Assembly (NCBI GenBank): GCA_031282525.1
Contig: JAITDN010000001.1
Location: 101,977 to 158,630, forward strand
Direction of reading: 5' to 3'
Origin: Candidatus Endomicrobiellum basalitermitum
Lineage (GTDB): Bacteria > Elusimicrobiota > Endomicrobiia > Endomicrobiales > Endomicrobiaceae
Length of the DNA stretch: 56,654 nt
Every line of letters starts with the position of its first letter. The first letter of the stretch is position 1. The notes under the pieces are model-generated. The model did not search any database, was not told where the DNA came from, and saw only the letters and a program-made list of their open reading frames with translations. The position numbers and the translations under genes were made by a program. This document shows, piece after piece, positions 39,683 to 49,492 of the stretch.

Positions 39683-40477
39683 ATGAATAGTTTTATTGAA
39701 TTTAAAAAAGTTTCTGTTATACGTAGTGCTAGAAAAATTTTGGATGATATTAATCTTGAAATAGATTCTGATGAAAATGTTGCGATAATAGGTCCAAACG
39801 GTTCTGGGAAATCTGTTTTTATAAAGCTTTTAACTGGCAAATTTTACCCATCTTACACTGGAGATAATACAGTTTGTAGATTGTTTGGATTTGAAAGATG
39901 GAACATACACAATTTACGTAGCATGCTTGGAATAGTAACAAACGAATTACAATATGATTTTCATAATAGTAGGAGTAGGATAACAGGCTTTGATACTGTT
40001 TTATCTGGTTTCTTTTCTAGTATCGGTATATTTAGTAATCATGTTGTTACGAAGGAGATGACTAAAAAAGCTAAAGATATTATTGGATTTTTGGGAGTAG
40101 ATGCTTTAGAAGATAAAAAACTTGAAATTATGTCATCTGGTGAGGCACGAATATTTTTGATTGCAAGAGCTCTTGTAAATAATCCGAAAGTTTTAATTTT
40201 AGATGAACCATCAAATAGTTTAGATGTTGCGTCATTTATAAAACTTTATAATATAATGAGAAAGATTTTGTCTTATGGAACCAAAATAATACTTGTGACT
40301 CATTTGGTGTCTGATATTATTCCAGAAATGAATAGATTTATATTTTTTAAAGATGGAAAAGTGTTTGCTGATGGAAAACGTGCTGAAATCTTTAATAGTG
40401 ACAAACTCTCTTCTCTTTTTGAACTAAAAGTGAAACTACATGAAAGTAACGATTTATGTAGTATTACAATATTGTAA
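39683..40477 (+). CDS. Orphan ABC transporter ATP-binding protein
   Basis: A single soluble ABC ATPase: Walker A GPNGSGKS near residue 37, signature MSSGEARIFLIARAL near 150 (an unusual SSGEA in place of SGGQ), Walker B VLILDEPSNSLD, and the switch His in LVTHL. It resembles YlmA/ModF-type ATPases that lack a membrane partner. The ATG at 39683 has AAAGG seven bases upstream; ATG 39677 is too close to it. No permease is adjacent, so the substrate is unknown. mprF follows after 185 bp. Confidence 0.8.
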   Translation: MNSFIEFKKVSVIRSARKILDDINLEIDSDENVAIIGPNGSGKSVFIKLLTGKFYPSYTGDNTVCRLFGFERWNIHNLRSMLGIVTNELQYDFHNSRSRITGFDTVLSGFFSSIGIFSNHVVTKEMTKKAKDIIGFLGVDALEDKKLEIMSSGEARIFLIARALVNNPKVLILDEPSNSLDVASFIKLYNIMRKILSYGTKIILVTHLVSDIIPEMNRFIFFKDGKVFADGKRAEIFNSDKLSSLFELKVKLHESNDLCSITIL

Positions 40478-40662
40478 GATTAATTTTTTTTGCTTTGAAT
40501 TGCTGTGAAGATAGAAAGAGCAAAATAAAACTATGTTTTAAAAGGCGTAAGTTCAATAGTGTCAATGAAAACAAATTCCTATGTCAAATATTTGTATGTG
40601 AAGTGGTTGTTTTTATTAATCTTTAGTATTTTAAATGTTGATTAAGTTAGAGGTTTATCTAT

Positions 40663-43227
40663 GTGAAAAGATTTATAAAATATATCCTTGTAAGTTTAAG
40701 TTTTTTATTTTTTATTGTGGCATTATTATTCCTTCACAATCAATTAAAAAACATGAGCTATAGCGAGATTATAAACGCCTTAAAAACTCTTCCTTGTAAT
40801 AGAATAATAGTGGTTTTGTTTTTATCATTACTGTATTATCTAATTTTAGGTGGATACGATATCATAGCGTTTAAATACATAAATCCAAAAATTTCGCTAA
40901 AAACTAAGGATATAATATTCACATGTTTTATAAGCAATATTTTGGGAAATAATACTGGATATTCAATGCTTTTTGGTGGATCAATACGTTATAGACTTTA
41001 CTCATTGTACAATGTTTCAATAACTGATGTTACAAAAGTTCTTCTTTTTTCTTCAGCAACGATTTGGACTGGACTTTTGTTAGTTGGAGGATTTGTTTTT
41101 GCTTTTGCGCCTATTTCACTAAAAGGAATTGTTGATTTTAGTTTTTCTGTTAGAACAATAGGGTTGTTTTTTATTGCAATTTTAGTTTCGTATATTTTGT
41201 TGAGTATATTGTGTTTAAAGCCTATAAAATTATTTAAATGGACTCTGACTTTCCCAAATATTAAAATTGTTTCTTTGCAAATTTTAGTTGCTACATGTGA
41301 TTGGTTTATTGCTTCTTTTGTTCTTTACGCTCTTATGCCAATTGGAGAGATATCATATTTTACTTTACTTAAGATTTTTCTCATATCTCAGTTACTGGGG
41401 ATTATAAGTCAAACACCTGGTGGAGTAGTAATTTTTGAGGCCTCTATTACTTCACTACTTCCAAATTCTTTGAATAGTCCGGAGGTCATAGGTGGATTGT
41501 TAGCTTATAGAGCAATATTCTATTTTTTCCCACTCTTGATAGCACTTGGTTTATTAGCTTCTTTTGAGATAATTATTTTCACAAAAAAATTTAAAAAAAC
41601 AACAAAAATTTTTGGCAGAACTGTTTCTTCATTTATAGTTCAAGTTATTGCGTTTTCGTCATTTTTTACCAGTATGATTGCTATATTTTTAACATCGACA
41701 CCTTTTAATGTGAATCGGTTAAAGTTTATACTAGGCTTACTTCCGAGGTGGATAGCGGATCTATCACATTTTCTATTAAGTATTGTGACGTTGGGATTGC
41801 TTTTTATTTCAAGAGCTTTGCAACTTAGAATTAAAAGTGCATGGAAATTCGCTTGTATTTTAATAAATTTTGCTATTGTTCTTGTAGTTATTACTGGTGA
41901 ATCGTATTTTGTTCTTTTATGTCTTGTATTGTTATTAATTGCGCTTTTAACTTCAAAAAAGTATTTTTACAGAAATATTTCAATTTTAAATACAGCATTC
42001 AGTGTATGGTGGTTTAATGCTGTTATTGTAGTTTTTATTTTATCAATATGGATAGGATTTTTCGTAAACAAACAGACTGTTTCCCATTGGACGCGTTTAA
42101 ACGTATTGCTTGAAAATATATTAAGTAATACTACGGATCCTGCGAGATTTTTAAGGTCAAGTATTGGTATGGGTATTATAATTTTTATAGTTATTTTAGA
42201 ACAAATATCAAGGAGTTTCTTAAAAAAAACTGTTTTATTCACGAGTGACGAGATAAAAAATATAATTGATTTTTCAGATTATACGTATTCATTTAATGCA
42301 CTGTCTTGTGATAAAAATTATTTTGTGAATGACAAAAAAAATGCATTTATTATGTATGCAAAATCAAAAAATAGTTGGATTGCTTTAGGTGATCCTGTTG
42401 GCGGATATGATGATAAGAACAAAAACGAGCTATTATGGAGGTTTAAGGAAATCGCAGATAGCGCTTCAGCAAGACTTGCTTTTATAGGTGTGGATCATAG
42501 ATATGTGCAAATCTATAATGACATAGGACTCGATACCTTTAAAATAGGACAGGAGGCAAAAATTTCTTTAAAAGCTTTTGATAAAGAATCAGAACGTTTT
42601 AGGTATTTTTGTTATATAGAAAAAAATATTGAAAATGCTGGATTTAAGTATAGAGTGTTGAAAGCTGAAAATTTTGAAATGTATAAAAATATATTTTCTC
42701 ATATAAACAATGAGTGGAGAAAAAATATGAACTATGTTGATAGAAAATTTGTACCAGGTAAGTATGATGAATCTTATATGAGGGATATGGATTTTGCAAT
42801 AGTTGAAAAACATAATGAAATTTATGCCTTTTCTGTGATTACAAAAACTAAAAACAAAAATGAATTATCTTCTGGGATTATAAGGTATACGAAATGTAAT
42901 AAAAATATTTTTACCTATATGATATTTAAAAATATTTTGTGGGCTAAAGAAAATGGATATAAAATGTTTGATTTAGGGCTTGCTTATTTCCCATCAATAG
43001 AAAGTGGAGATGTGGTAATAAAATATTTTGCAAAAATGTTCATGTTTGCTGAACATTTCAATTATAATCTTTCATCTTTGAGAGAATTTAAAGATAGGTT
43101 TTGCCCAATGTGGTATAACAAATATATCGCTATTTATCCAACAAAACAAATTAATGTGTTTATTAGAAATTTTATAATACTAATCTCTCCTTCTGTAAAA
43201 TTTTCAGCGAGAGATATTTCTTTGTAA
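40663..43227 (+). CDS. mprF: Bifunctional lysylphosphatidylglycerol synthase/flippase MprF
   Basis: A large membrane protein of 854 residues. The N-terminal part has about 13-14 hydrophobic helices (UPF0104-like flippase, with NNTGYSMLFGGSIRYRLYSL and SQTPGGVVIFE). The C-terminal part of about 310 residues is a GNAT-fold aminoacyl-tRNA-dependent transferase (DUF2156; WIALGDPVGG, FDLGLAYFP). Family members add lysine or alanine to phosphatidylglycerol and flip it, which lowers sensitivity to cationic peptides. Amino-acid specificity cannot be read here. Start GTG with GAGG upstream. tilS follows after 11 bp. Confidence 0.88.
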   Translation: MKRFIKYILVSLSFLFFIVALLFLHNQLKNMSYSEIINALKTLPCNRIIVVLFLSLLYYLILGGYDIIAFKYINPKISLKTKDIIFTCFISNILGNNTGYSMLFGGSIRYRLYSLYNVSITDVTKVLLFSSATIWTGLLLVGGFVFAFAPISLKGIVDFSFSVRTIGLFFIAILVSYILLSILCLKPIKLFKWTLTFPNIKIVSLQILVATCDWFIASFVLYALMPIGEISYFTLLKIFLISQLLGIISQTPGGVVIFEASITSLLPNSLNSPEVIGGLLAYRAIFYFFPLLIALGLLASFEIIIFTKKFKKTTKIFGRTVSSFIVQVIAFSSFFTSMIAIFLTSTPFNVNRLKFILGLLPRWIADLSHFLLSIVTLGLLFISRALQLRIKSAWKFACILINFAIVLVVITGESYFVLLCLVLLLIALLTSKKYFYRNISILNTAFSVWWFNAVIVVFILSIWIGFFVNKQTVSHWTRLNVLLENILSNTTDPARFLRSSIGMGIIIFIVILEQISRSFLKKTVLFTSDEIKNIIDFSDYTYSFNALSCDKNYFVNDKKNAFIMYAKSKNSWIALGDPVGGYDDKNKNELLWRFKEIADSASARLAFIGVDHRYVQIYNDIGLDTFKIGQEAKISLKAFDKESERFRYFCYIEKNIENAGFKYRVLKAENFEMYKNIFSHINNEWRKNMNYVDRKFVPGKYDESYMRDMDFAIVEKHNEIYAFSVITKTKNKNELSSGIIRYTKCNKNIFTYMIFKNILWAKENGYKMFDLGLAYFPSIESGDVVIKYFAKMFMFAEHFNYNLSSLREFKDRFCPMWYNKYIAIYPTKQINVFIRNFIILISPSVKFSARDISL

Positions 43228-43238
43228 GGCTTTAAAGT

Positions 43239-44213
43239 ATGAAAGCTTGGGATATTTTTTATAAAAACATTTTTCAAAATGATTTTGTTGTAGCGAAAGA
43301 TAAAATTGTTTTAGCAATTTCAGGAGGAATGGATTCTGTTTGTATGTTGCATATGTTTTGGCGTCTTGCAAAGAAAATAAATATCGATTTTTTAGTAGTA
43401 AATTTTAACCATAATTTAAGGAAAGAATCTTCAAATGAAGCAAACGTTGTAAAAAATTTGTCATTAAAGCTTGGAATTATGTGTTTTGTTGAGAAAATAG
43501 ATGTGAAAAAGCATTCAAAAATTCATTCTGTTTCAATTGAAACAGCTGGGAGGGAATTAAGATATTTAAGTCTTGAAAAAATTGCAAGTGAGTATAAATA
43601 TAATAAGATTGCTACTGCGCATAATGCAAACGATAATGCTGAAACTGTACTTATGTGGCTTTTGAGAGGGACTGGGAATTTTATAGGCATACCTCAGAAA
43701 AGAGAATTGAAAAGGAGCATTGTCATAATACGACCATTGCTTCCGATCAAAAGAAAATTTATAGAAGAATATGTTAAGAGTCATGATCTTCAATTCTGTG
43801 TTGATAGGTCTAATTTTTCAGATGTGTATACAAGAAATAAAATAAGGTTATCACTTATACCTGCTTTTGAAATGATAAATCCTATGTTTGTGGAACATAT
43901 TTTTGACTTAAGTTGCATACAAAATAGAGAAAATGCATATTTAAATGAAATTTCAATTGGTTTCTTGAGTAAATGTGTAAAATTGGGTAAAAGTCGAATT
44001 TTGCTTGATTTGGCAATGTTTTTACAGTATAATAAGGCCATACAATTTAGAATTCTAAAAAACGTATTGCCTCAATGTAAATATAATTCATATATTAACT
44101 TTATAATGTATAAGATTTTGTCATCAGATAAAACTACTTTTAAGTTATCTTCTGATTGGATTTTTAAAATGACTTCTAAGAAAGTTTATTTTATTAAGAG
44201 TAGGAATTTATAA
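43239..44213 (+). CDS. tilS: tRNA(Ile)-lysidine synthase
   Basis: Attaches lysine to C34 of tRNA-Ile(CAU), changing its decoding to AUA. The N-type ATP pyrophosphatase loop SGGMDS is at 28-33, followed by NFNHNLRKESSNEA, the TAHNANDNAETVLMWLLRGTG block and RPLLPIKR. At 324 residues it is a short form lacking the C-terminal domains of E. coli TilS. Order tilS-hpt-ftsH is widely conserved. Confidence 0.94.
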   Translation: MKAWDIFYKNIFQNDFVVAKDKIVLAISGGMDSVCMLHMFWRLAKKINIDFLVVNFNHNLRKESSNEANVVKNLSLKLGIMCFVEKIDVKKHSKIHSVSIETAGRELRYLSLEKIASEYKYNKIATAHNANDNAETVLMWLLRGTGNFIGIPQKRELKRSIVIIRPLLPIKRKFIEEYVKSHDLQFCVDRSNFSDVYTRNKIRLSLIPAFEMINPMFVEHIFDLSCIQNRENAYLNEISIGFLSKCVKLGKSRILLDLAMFLQYNKAIQFRILKNVLPQCKYNSYINFIMYKILSSDKTTFKLSSDWIFKMTSKKVYFIKSRNL

Positions 44214-44229
44214 AGAAAGGAGTAAATAT

Positions 44230-44760
44230 ATGAATGTTCTTTTTTCTGAAAAGTTAATACGGAAAAGAGTTACTGAAATTGCAGATCAAATATCATCTGA
44301 CTATAAAGATAGGGAAGTATTGATTATTGGAGTTTTAAATGGTAGTTTTATTTTTTGTGCCGATATAGTGCGTAATTTGGTGAATATGAAATTTAAGATG
44401 GATTTTATTTCGTTAAGTTCATATTCGGGTATGCGTTCAACAAAAAAAATAGAAGTGGTTTCAAAATTTAAAGAAAATGTTAGTGGTAGAGACGTACTTA
44501 TATTAGATGATATTATTGAGACTGGTATGACCTTAGATTTTATAACTAAAGAAGTTATTTCAAAAAAACCTAAAAGTGTTAGGACGTGTGTTTTGATTGA
44601 TAAGAGATGTATGCGTAAAAAAGATGTATCTATTGAATATGTTTGTTTGGAAATGGCTGCAAATATGGGTGACGATTTTGTTGTGGGCTACGGGTTAGAT
44701 TATAATGGATGTTTCAGAGGATTGCCTTATATATGTAAATTAAAGGAGTTTGTTAGATGA
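44230..44760 (+). CDS. hpt: Hypoxanthine phosphoribosyltransferase
   Basis: Purine salvage enzyme making IMP or GMP from the base and PRPP. The PRPP-binding loop is VLILDDIIETGMTL near 93-106, the flexible loop has SLSSYSG, and DFVVGYGLDYNGCFRGLPYI is near the C-terminus. 176 residues. AAAGGAG precedes the ATG. It overlaps ftsH by four bases. Confidence 0.95.
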   Translation: MNVLFSEKLIRKRVTEIADQISSDYKDREVLIIGVLNGSFIFCADIVRNLVNMKFKMDFISLSSYSGMRSTKKIEVVSKFKENVSGRDVLILDDIIETGMTLDFITKEVISKKPKSVRTCVLIDKRCMRKKDVSIEYVCLEMAANMGDDFVVGYGLDYNGCFRGLPYICKLKEFVR

Positions 44761-46664
44761 CAAAGAAAAATCCATGGTTTTTATTTTTCTGGATAATGTT
44801 ATTTATTGTTATATTTATGATTTTTAATACTATTAAACAAAGACCACAAGATCTTGAACTTGAATACTCTCAGTTTAAACAGTGTATAAGATCAGGAAGT
44901 ATATCAAAGGTTTTAGTCGGTCCAGAATTTATTAGAGGATATTTTAAAGATGGTAATGGAATTTTGAAAAAGTTTAGAACTATTCCTATGTCCGATCCTA
45001 ATCTTGTAAGGGATATGGAGGATAATAAAGTACTTGAATTCTCGGCTACGACTAAAAATGATTGGATTGGTCCTTTGTTGTTAAACTGGGGACCTATAAT
45101 TCTTATACTTCTGTTTTGGTTTTGGATGTTGCGAGGCATGAGTGGTGGCAATAAGCGGGCTATTTCTTTTGGGAAAGCAAAGGCAAAACTTGCTGGAAAG
45201 AATAGTGTTGTAAGAAAAATTACTTTTAAAGATGTTGCGGGTTGCGGTGAAGCTAAAGAAGAACTTAAAGAAATAATAGAGTTTTTGAAAAATCCATCAA
45301 AATTTAAAAAACTTGGAGGTAAGATTCCTAAAGGTGTTTTACTTTTTGGATCACCTGGGACAGGGAAGACGCTACTTGCAAAAGCCGTTGCGGGTGAAGC
45401 TGCTGTACCATTTTTTTCTTCAAGTGGTTCAGAATTTGTTGAAATGTTTGTAGGTGTTGGTGCTTCAAGAGTTAGAGATCTGTTTGAACAAGGTAGAAAG
45501 TCCGCACCATGTTTGTTGTTTATAGATGAAATTGATGCTGTAGGTAGGCACAGGTTTGCAGGTATAGGTGGTGGACATGATGAAAGAGAGCAAACACTGA
45601 ATCAACTTCTTGTTGAGATGGATGGTTTTGAAACTAAAGAAGGTGTGATTTTAATTGCTGCAACAAATAGACCAGATGTTTTAGATCCTGCACTTTTAAG
45701 ACCTGGAAGATTTGATAGACAAGTGGTAGTTACAAGTCCTGATCTTAAAGATAGGGAAGAAATACTTAATGTGCATTCACGAAAAGTAAAACTCGGACGT
45801 GATATAAACTTAAATGTTATTGCAAGGAGGACTCCAGGTTTTGTTGGTGCAGATCTTGCAAATCTTGTAAATGAAGCTGCTCTTCTTGCTGCCAGGAATA
45901 ATCAAGAAGCTGTGAACATGAAAAATATGGAAGAAGCAATAGACAGGGTTATTGCTGGTCCTCAGAGAAAGTCTCGTTTAATGTCTGACAAGGAAAGACA
46001 AATTATTGCTTATCATGAAGCAGGGCACGCTCTTGTTGCGAAGTTTATGCCGACAGCAGATCCTGTTCATAAAGTTTCAATAATCCCTCGAGGAATTGCT
46101 TTAGGATATACGCTTCAACTGCCAGAAGAAGATAAATACTTATCTTCTAAAGCTGAATTGTCGGATAATCTTGCAATATATATTGGTGGCCGCGTTGCTG
46201 AGGAGCTTGTGTTTTCAGAGATTACTACAGGTGCTCGAGATGATATATCTAAAGCTACTAATATAGCTATGAAAATGGTTACAGAATTTGGTATGAGTGA
46301 TAAAATAGGTCCTATATCTCTGAAAGGCCCAGAGGAAGAGGTATTTTTGGGGAGAGATATTTCAAGAGATGTAAGGCATTCTGGAAAAATTTCTGAGCTT
46401 GTAGATGAAGAAGTTAAAAATATTATAGATATTGCAAAAAGTAGAGCTTCAAAGATTCTAAAAGAAAATATGAACATTTTGAATAGGGTTGTGGGTTATC
46501 TTTTGGAAAGAGAAAACTTGAGTGGTGAGGATATAGATAAAATAATAAAGAGAGAAGAATTAGTTTCTTTGTCTGAAAATACTTTGAACAATAATAATAA
46601 TAAGAATAATATAGTTGAGAAAAAAGTTATAGACGACCAGGTTTTAGAAGGTGAAAACGTTTAA
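44757..46664 (+). CDS. ftsH: ATP-dependent zinc metalloprotease FtsH
   Basis: Membrane-anchored AAA+ protease degrading misfolded membrane proteins and short-lived regulators. Two N-terminal membrane helices (about 7-25 and 105-124) flank a periplasmic domain. AAA domain: Walker A GSPGTGKT near 198-205, Walker [12 protein letters not shown], second region of homology [20 protein letters not shown]. Zinc site HEAGH near 420-424. 635 residues with an Asn-rich tail. The four-base overlap with hpt and overlap with folE indicate a tightly packed operon. Confidence 0.98.
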   Translation: MTKKNPWFLFFWIMLFIVIFMIFNTIKQRPQDLELEYSQFKQCIRSGSISKVLVGPEFIRGYFKDGNGILKKFRTIPMSDPNLVRDMEDNKVLEFSATTKNDWIGPLLLNWGPIILILLFWFWMLRGMSGGNKRAISFGKAKAKLAGKNSVVRKITFKDVAGCGEAKEELKEIIEFLKNPSKFKKLGGKIPKGVLLFGSPGTGKTLLAKAVAGEAAVPFFSSSGSEFVEMFVGVGASRVRDLFEQGRKSAPCLLFIDEIDAVGRHRFAGIGGGHDEREQTLNQLLVEMDGFETKEGVILIAATNRPDVLDPALLRPGRFDRQVVVTSPDLKDREEILNVHSRKVKLGRDINLNVIARRTPGFVGADLANLVNEAALLAARNNQEAVNMKNMEEAIDRVIAGPQRKSRLMSDKERQIIAYHEAGHALVAKFMPTADPVHKVSIIPRGIALGYTLQLPEEDKYLSSKAELSDNLAIYIGGRVAEELVFSEITTGARDDISKATNIAMKMVTEFGMSDKIGPISLKGPEEEVFLGRDISRDVRHSGKISELVDEEVKNIIDIAKSRASKILKENMNILNRVVGYLLERENLSGEDIDKIIKREELVSLSENTLNNNNNKNNIVEKKVIDDQVLEGENV

Positions 46665-47226
46665 CTTTGATAGAGAAAAAGCTCAGAAAGCTATAAAACT
46701 TTTACTTGAATCTTTTGGTGAAGATTTGAAGAGGGAGGGTCTTAAACATACTCCTGAGAGAGTTGCAGATTTTTATAAAGAAGTTCTATCAGGTAGTGAG
46801 ATCGACCCTTCAAAGTTTATTCCAGTGCATTACTCAACTGAAAATCATGAGGAAATAATTTTGGTCAAAGATATTTCCTTTTATTCTATATGTGAGCATC
46901 ATTTACTTCCTTTTTTTGGTCGGATGAATGTAGCGTATATACCTAAAAAAGACAGAATAATTGGTGTGTCAAAAATTATAAAACTTGTTGAAGTTTTTAC
47001 AAGTAGATTACAGCTTCAGGAGAGACTTATAAAAGATATTGCAGATACCTTAATGCAGTGCGTAAAGCCACATGGAGTTATGGTTGTTATTGAAGCAGAA
47101 CATTTATGTATGACCATGAGAGGTGTTAAGAAACCTGGTTCAAAGGTTGTTACTTCTGCTATACGTGGTATATTTTTAAAAGATGTAAGGACTCGTTCTG
47201 AGGCGATGTCACTATTAAAGGTGTGA
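46651..47226 (+). CDS. folE: GTP cyclohydrolase I
   Basis: Converts GTP to dihydroneopterin triphosphate, opening folate synthesis. The zinc ligands are Cys81 and His84 in CEHHLLPFFG and Cys153 in HLCMTMRG. GVSKIIKLVEVFTSRLQLQERL is the family signature. 191 residues. The start is GTG at 46651, overlapping ftsH by 14 bases. The dihydroneopterin aldolase gene (folB) that often follows is not present. Confidence 0.96.
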   Translation: MKTFNFDREKAQKAIKLLLESFGEDLKREGLKHTPERVADFYKEVLSGSEIDPSKFIPVHYSTENHEEIILVKDISFYSICEHHLLPFFGRMNVAYIPKKDRIIGVSKIIKLVEVFTSRLQLQERLIKDIADTLMQCVKPHGVMVVIEAEHLCMTMRGVKKPGSKVVTSAIRGIFLKDVRTRSEAMSLLKV

Positions 47227-47306
47227 AAAAAATAATGTTCGATTTTTTAGAGAATATATATTCATTACAGCGTAGAGTTAATCTTATAAAGCTACTATAA
47301 ATTTGA

Positions 47307-48476
47307 ATGATTATAAGAAAAGCAACTATTAATAACATTAGTGATGCTTTAAGGCTTGTGAAAAGTGTTGGCTGTAGCTTTAGTGTACATAAATCACTTG
47401 CAGAAAAGGGGTATATTAAACCGATAATTATTGAAAAAATAGATAATAGAGCAGCAAATGTTTTGAAACAAGAAGCTATTTCTGTCGGAGCAGATTCTAT
47501 AGTAAGTGAGGACGTTAGTAAGTTTAGGTACGGTACATCAAATACAATTTTGTTTGCTACTATAAATCAGACTAAAAAATTAATAAATAAGCTTAAATTG
47601 CAATTGTTTGGGTTAAAAGAAGTTGCTTTTGAGCTTGACAAGATATTAAGTGAAAAAAAAGTTTTTAAATACGGTAATAAATATCTTGACTTATCCAGTC
47701 CTGTTGTTATGGGCATTATAAATATGGATCCTAATTCTTTTTCAGGTGATGGGCTTACGGATTCTAATAAAGCACTTAGACAAGCTATTAACTTTGAAAA
47801 ATTCGGTGCTAAGATAATAGATATAGGTGCAGAGTCTTCTAGACCAGGGGTTGAACCCATTGATGCAAAAACAGAAATAAAGAGATTACTCCCTTCTCTT
47901 AGGAAAATAAGGAAAGATATTCGTATTCCTATTTCTGTGGATACTTATAAGTACGAGACGGCAAAGGCAGCTCTTGATGAAGGTGCGGATATAATAAATG
48001 ATATTTTTGCTTTGAGAAAAGGTGGAGGAAAGCTAGCAAAACTTGTTGCGGATACTAAGGTTGGTTTAATACTTATGCATATGAAAGGTGTGCCTAGAAA
48101 TATGCAGATATCTCCATGTTATAAAAATTGTACGTCTGAGGTGTATAAATTTCTTATGGAGCGTAAAAAGTATGCAATTAGTTTTGGTATAGCTGAAGAG
48201 TGCGTTGCAATTGATCCGGGTCCTGGTTTTGGAAAGAATTTAGAACACAATTTTGAATTGATAAAAAATATGAATGTTTTTTCAAATCTTGGAGTAGTTG
48301 TAGGTGCAGTATCGAGGAAAAAATTTATAAAAACCCTTACTGAAGATACAGATAAAACGGCTTTTATTGTTACAAATTTTCTTACAGCACTTTCAGGTGC
48401 TGATATTCTGAGGGTTCATGATGTAAAAGAAACAGTGAATGTTTTAAAAATAGTTGAAATTTTCCAGAGATTATAA
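47307..48476 (+). CDS. folP: Dihydropteroate synthase with N-terminal extension
   Basis: Joins pterin pyrophosphate and p-aminobenzoate. The TIM barrel starts near residue 130: loop 1 reads GIINMDPNSFSGDG (136-149), loop 2 DIGAESSRPGVEP, then SVDTYKYETAKAALDEGADIINDI and AVSRKKF. An additional N-terminal region of about 130 residues is also seen in a subset of family members. The pterin/pABA loop deviates from the usual NVTPDSFSDGG at the TPD positions. 389 residues. It is the last intact gene before the dead cda-pdxJ block. Confidence 0.88.
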   Translation: MIIRKATINNISDALRLVKSVGCSFSVHKSLAEKGYIKPIIIEKIDNRAANVLKQEAISVGADSIVSEDVSKFRYGTSNTILFATINQTKKLINKLKLQLFGLKEVAFELDKILSEKKVFKYGNKYLDLSSPVVMGIINMDPNSFSGDGLTDSNKALRQAINFEKFGAKIIDIGAESSRPGVEPIDAKTEIKRLLPSLRKIRKDIRIPISVDTYKYETAKAALDEGADIINDIFALRKGGGKLAKLVADTKVGLILMHMKGVPRNMQISPCYKNCTSEVYKFLMERKKYAISFGIAEECVAIDPGPGFGKNLEHNFELIKNMNVFSNLGVVVGAVSRKKFIKTLTEDTDKTAFIVTNFLTALSGADILRVHDVKETVNVLKIVEIFQRL

Positions 48477-48551
48477 TGGAAACTATATTTAAATATGTAA
48501 GTCTAGATAATATTTGTAAATTAATTACACCATATTTAAAGTTTTTATTAA

Positions 48552-49304
48552 ATGTTTACAATAAGTAGTATATAGCCAGTTTTCTTGATGTTATTGTACT
48601 TGCAATAGTATTTTACAGGATCATTCTTGTTATTAAAAAAACTAGGGTGATATAGTATAGATAATCTTTGGTATATTTATAATTTTGTTTTTTACGATAA
48701 TTGCAAAATTTTTACGCTTAAAAGCACTATTGTGGATTTTGGAAAGTTTTTGGCTTGCTGCAGTCATCATCTTTTCCGTTGTATTTCAAGTTGAAATTAG
48801 AAATGTATTAGCTCAAATTGGTGGACAAATTTATGGATTTAGGTTAAAAGTTAAGGATTCTTATATAACTGAGATTATAGAAGCTGTAAAAGATTTAAGT
48901 ATGTCTTCTATCAGGTGGGATTATATCAATAGAGAATGAAATAGGTTTGAAAAACTTTACGGAGACTGAGATATCTTTAAACGCAAATATTTCAAAAGAA
49001 TTGTTGCTTTCAATTTTTAAGAATAAATCTCTGCTCCTTTGCATGATGGAGCTGTAATAATATTTAATGATAAAATTTCTGCTGATGGATGTTTGCTTCC
49101 CTTGAGTCATACCAATATAAAAATGTTTGGGACAAGACATAGAGCGGCACTTGGTTTGAGTGAATTAACGGATGCAATTACAATCGTTATTTCTGAAGAA
49201 ACCGGGCAAATAGCTGTTGCTTATAAAAGGGGAAGTTAAAAACAAATATATCACTTTTAGAACTTAAAGGAATAATTAGAAGCAATGGTGAATCTTTAAA
49301 ATAA
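48552..49304 (+). pseudogene. cdaA: Decayed diadenylate cyclase CdaA
   Basis: c-di-AMP synthase relic. Pieces in order: a likely start MFTISS at 48552, FLDVIVLAIVFYR and VIKKTRVI in another frame, an in-frame TAG near 48657, TM segment and FQVEIRNVLAQIGG (48661 on), IIEAVKDLSMSSI, a one-base insertion near 48913, IENEIGL, another shift near 49035, then the catalytic block HDGAVIIF and GTRHRAALGLSE, ending VISEETGQIAVA (49239) with a final shift and a C-terminal remnant to 49304. The DGA and RHR active-site motifs survive, but at least five lesions prevent a product. Confidence 0.9.
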
Positions 49305-49306
49305 AA

Positions 49307-49405
49307 ATGAAAAAATTATGTGCAAAAATAAGAAAAGATTGGATTTTTAAACTGTTTGCTTTAGGAGTTGCTTTTTTAGTTTGATTGATAAACAATATGA
49401 AATAA
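49307..49405 (+). pseudogene. cdaR: Remnant of the CdaA regulator CdaR (YbbR-domain protein)
   Basis: Begins MKKLCAKIRKDW and continues as a membrane anchor (IFKLFALGVAFLV). It then hits TGA at 49382 where Trp is expected (VWLINN). Only the N-terminal anchor is left; the YbbR repeats (normally about 250-350 residues) are deleted before pdxJ. Location directly after cdaA is the conserved cdaA-cdaR order. Identity rests on position and the short anchor. Confidence 0.7.
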
Positions 49406-49492
49406 TTTATTAAATACGTTACCTCTTTTAATAGGAAATCTAATATAAAAAAAAGTAAAAGAGAAGGAGAGGGGTCGATTTAATATAATAAG

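Noticed and set aside
47227-47306. A 21-codon frame between folE and folP as a folB remnant
   Set aside because: MFDFLENIYSLQRRV shows no similarity I can defend to dihydroneopterin aldolase and is too short to judge.
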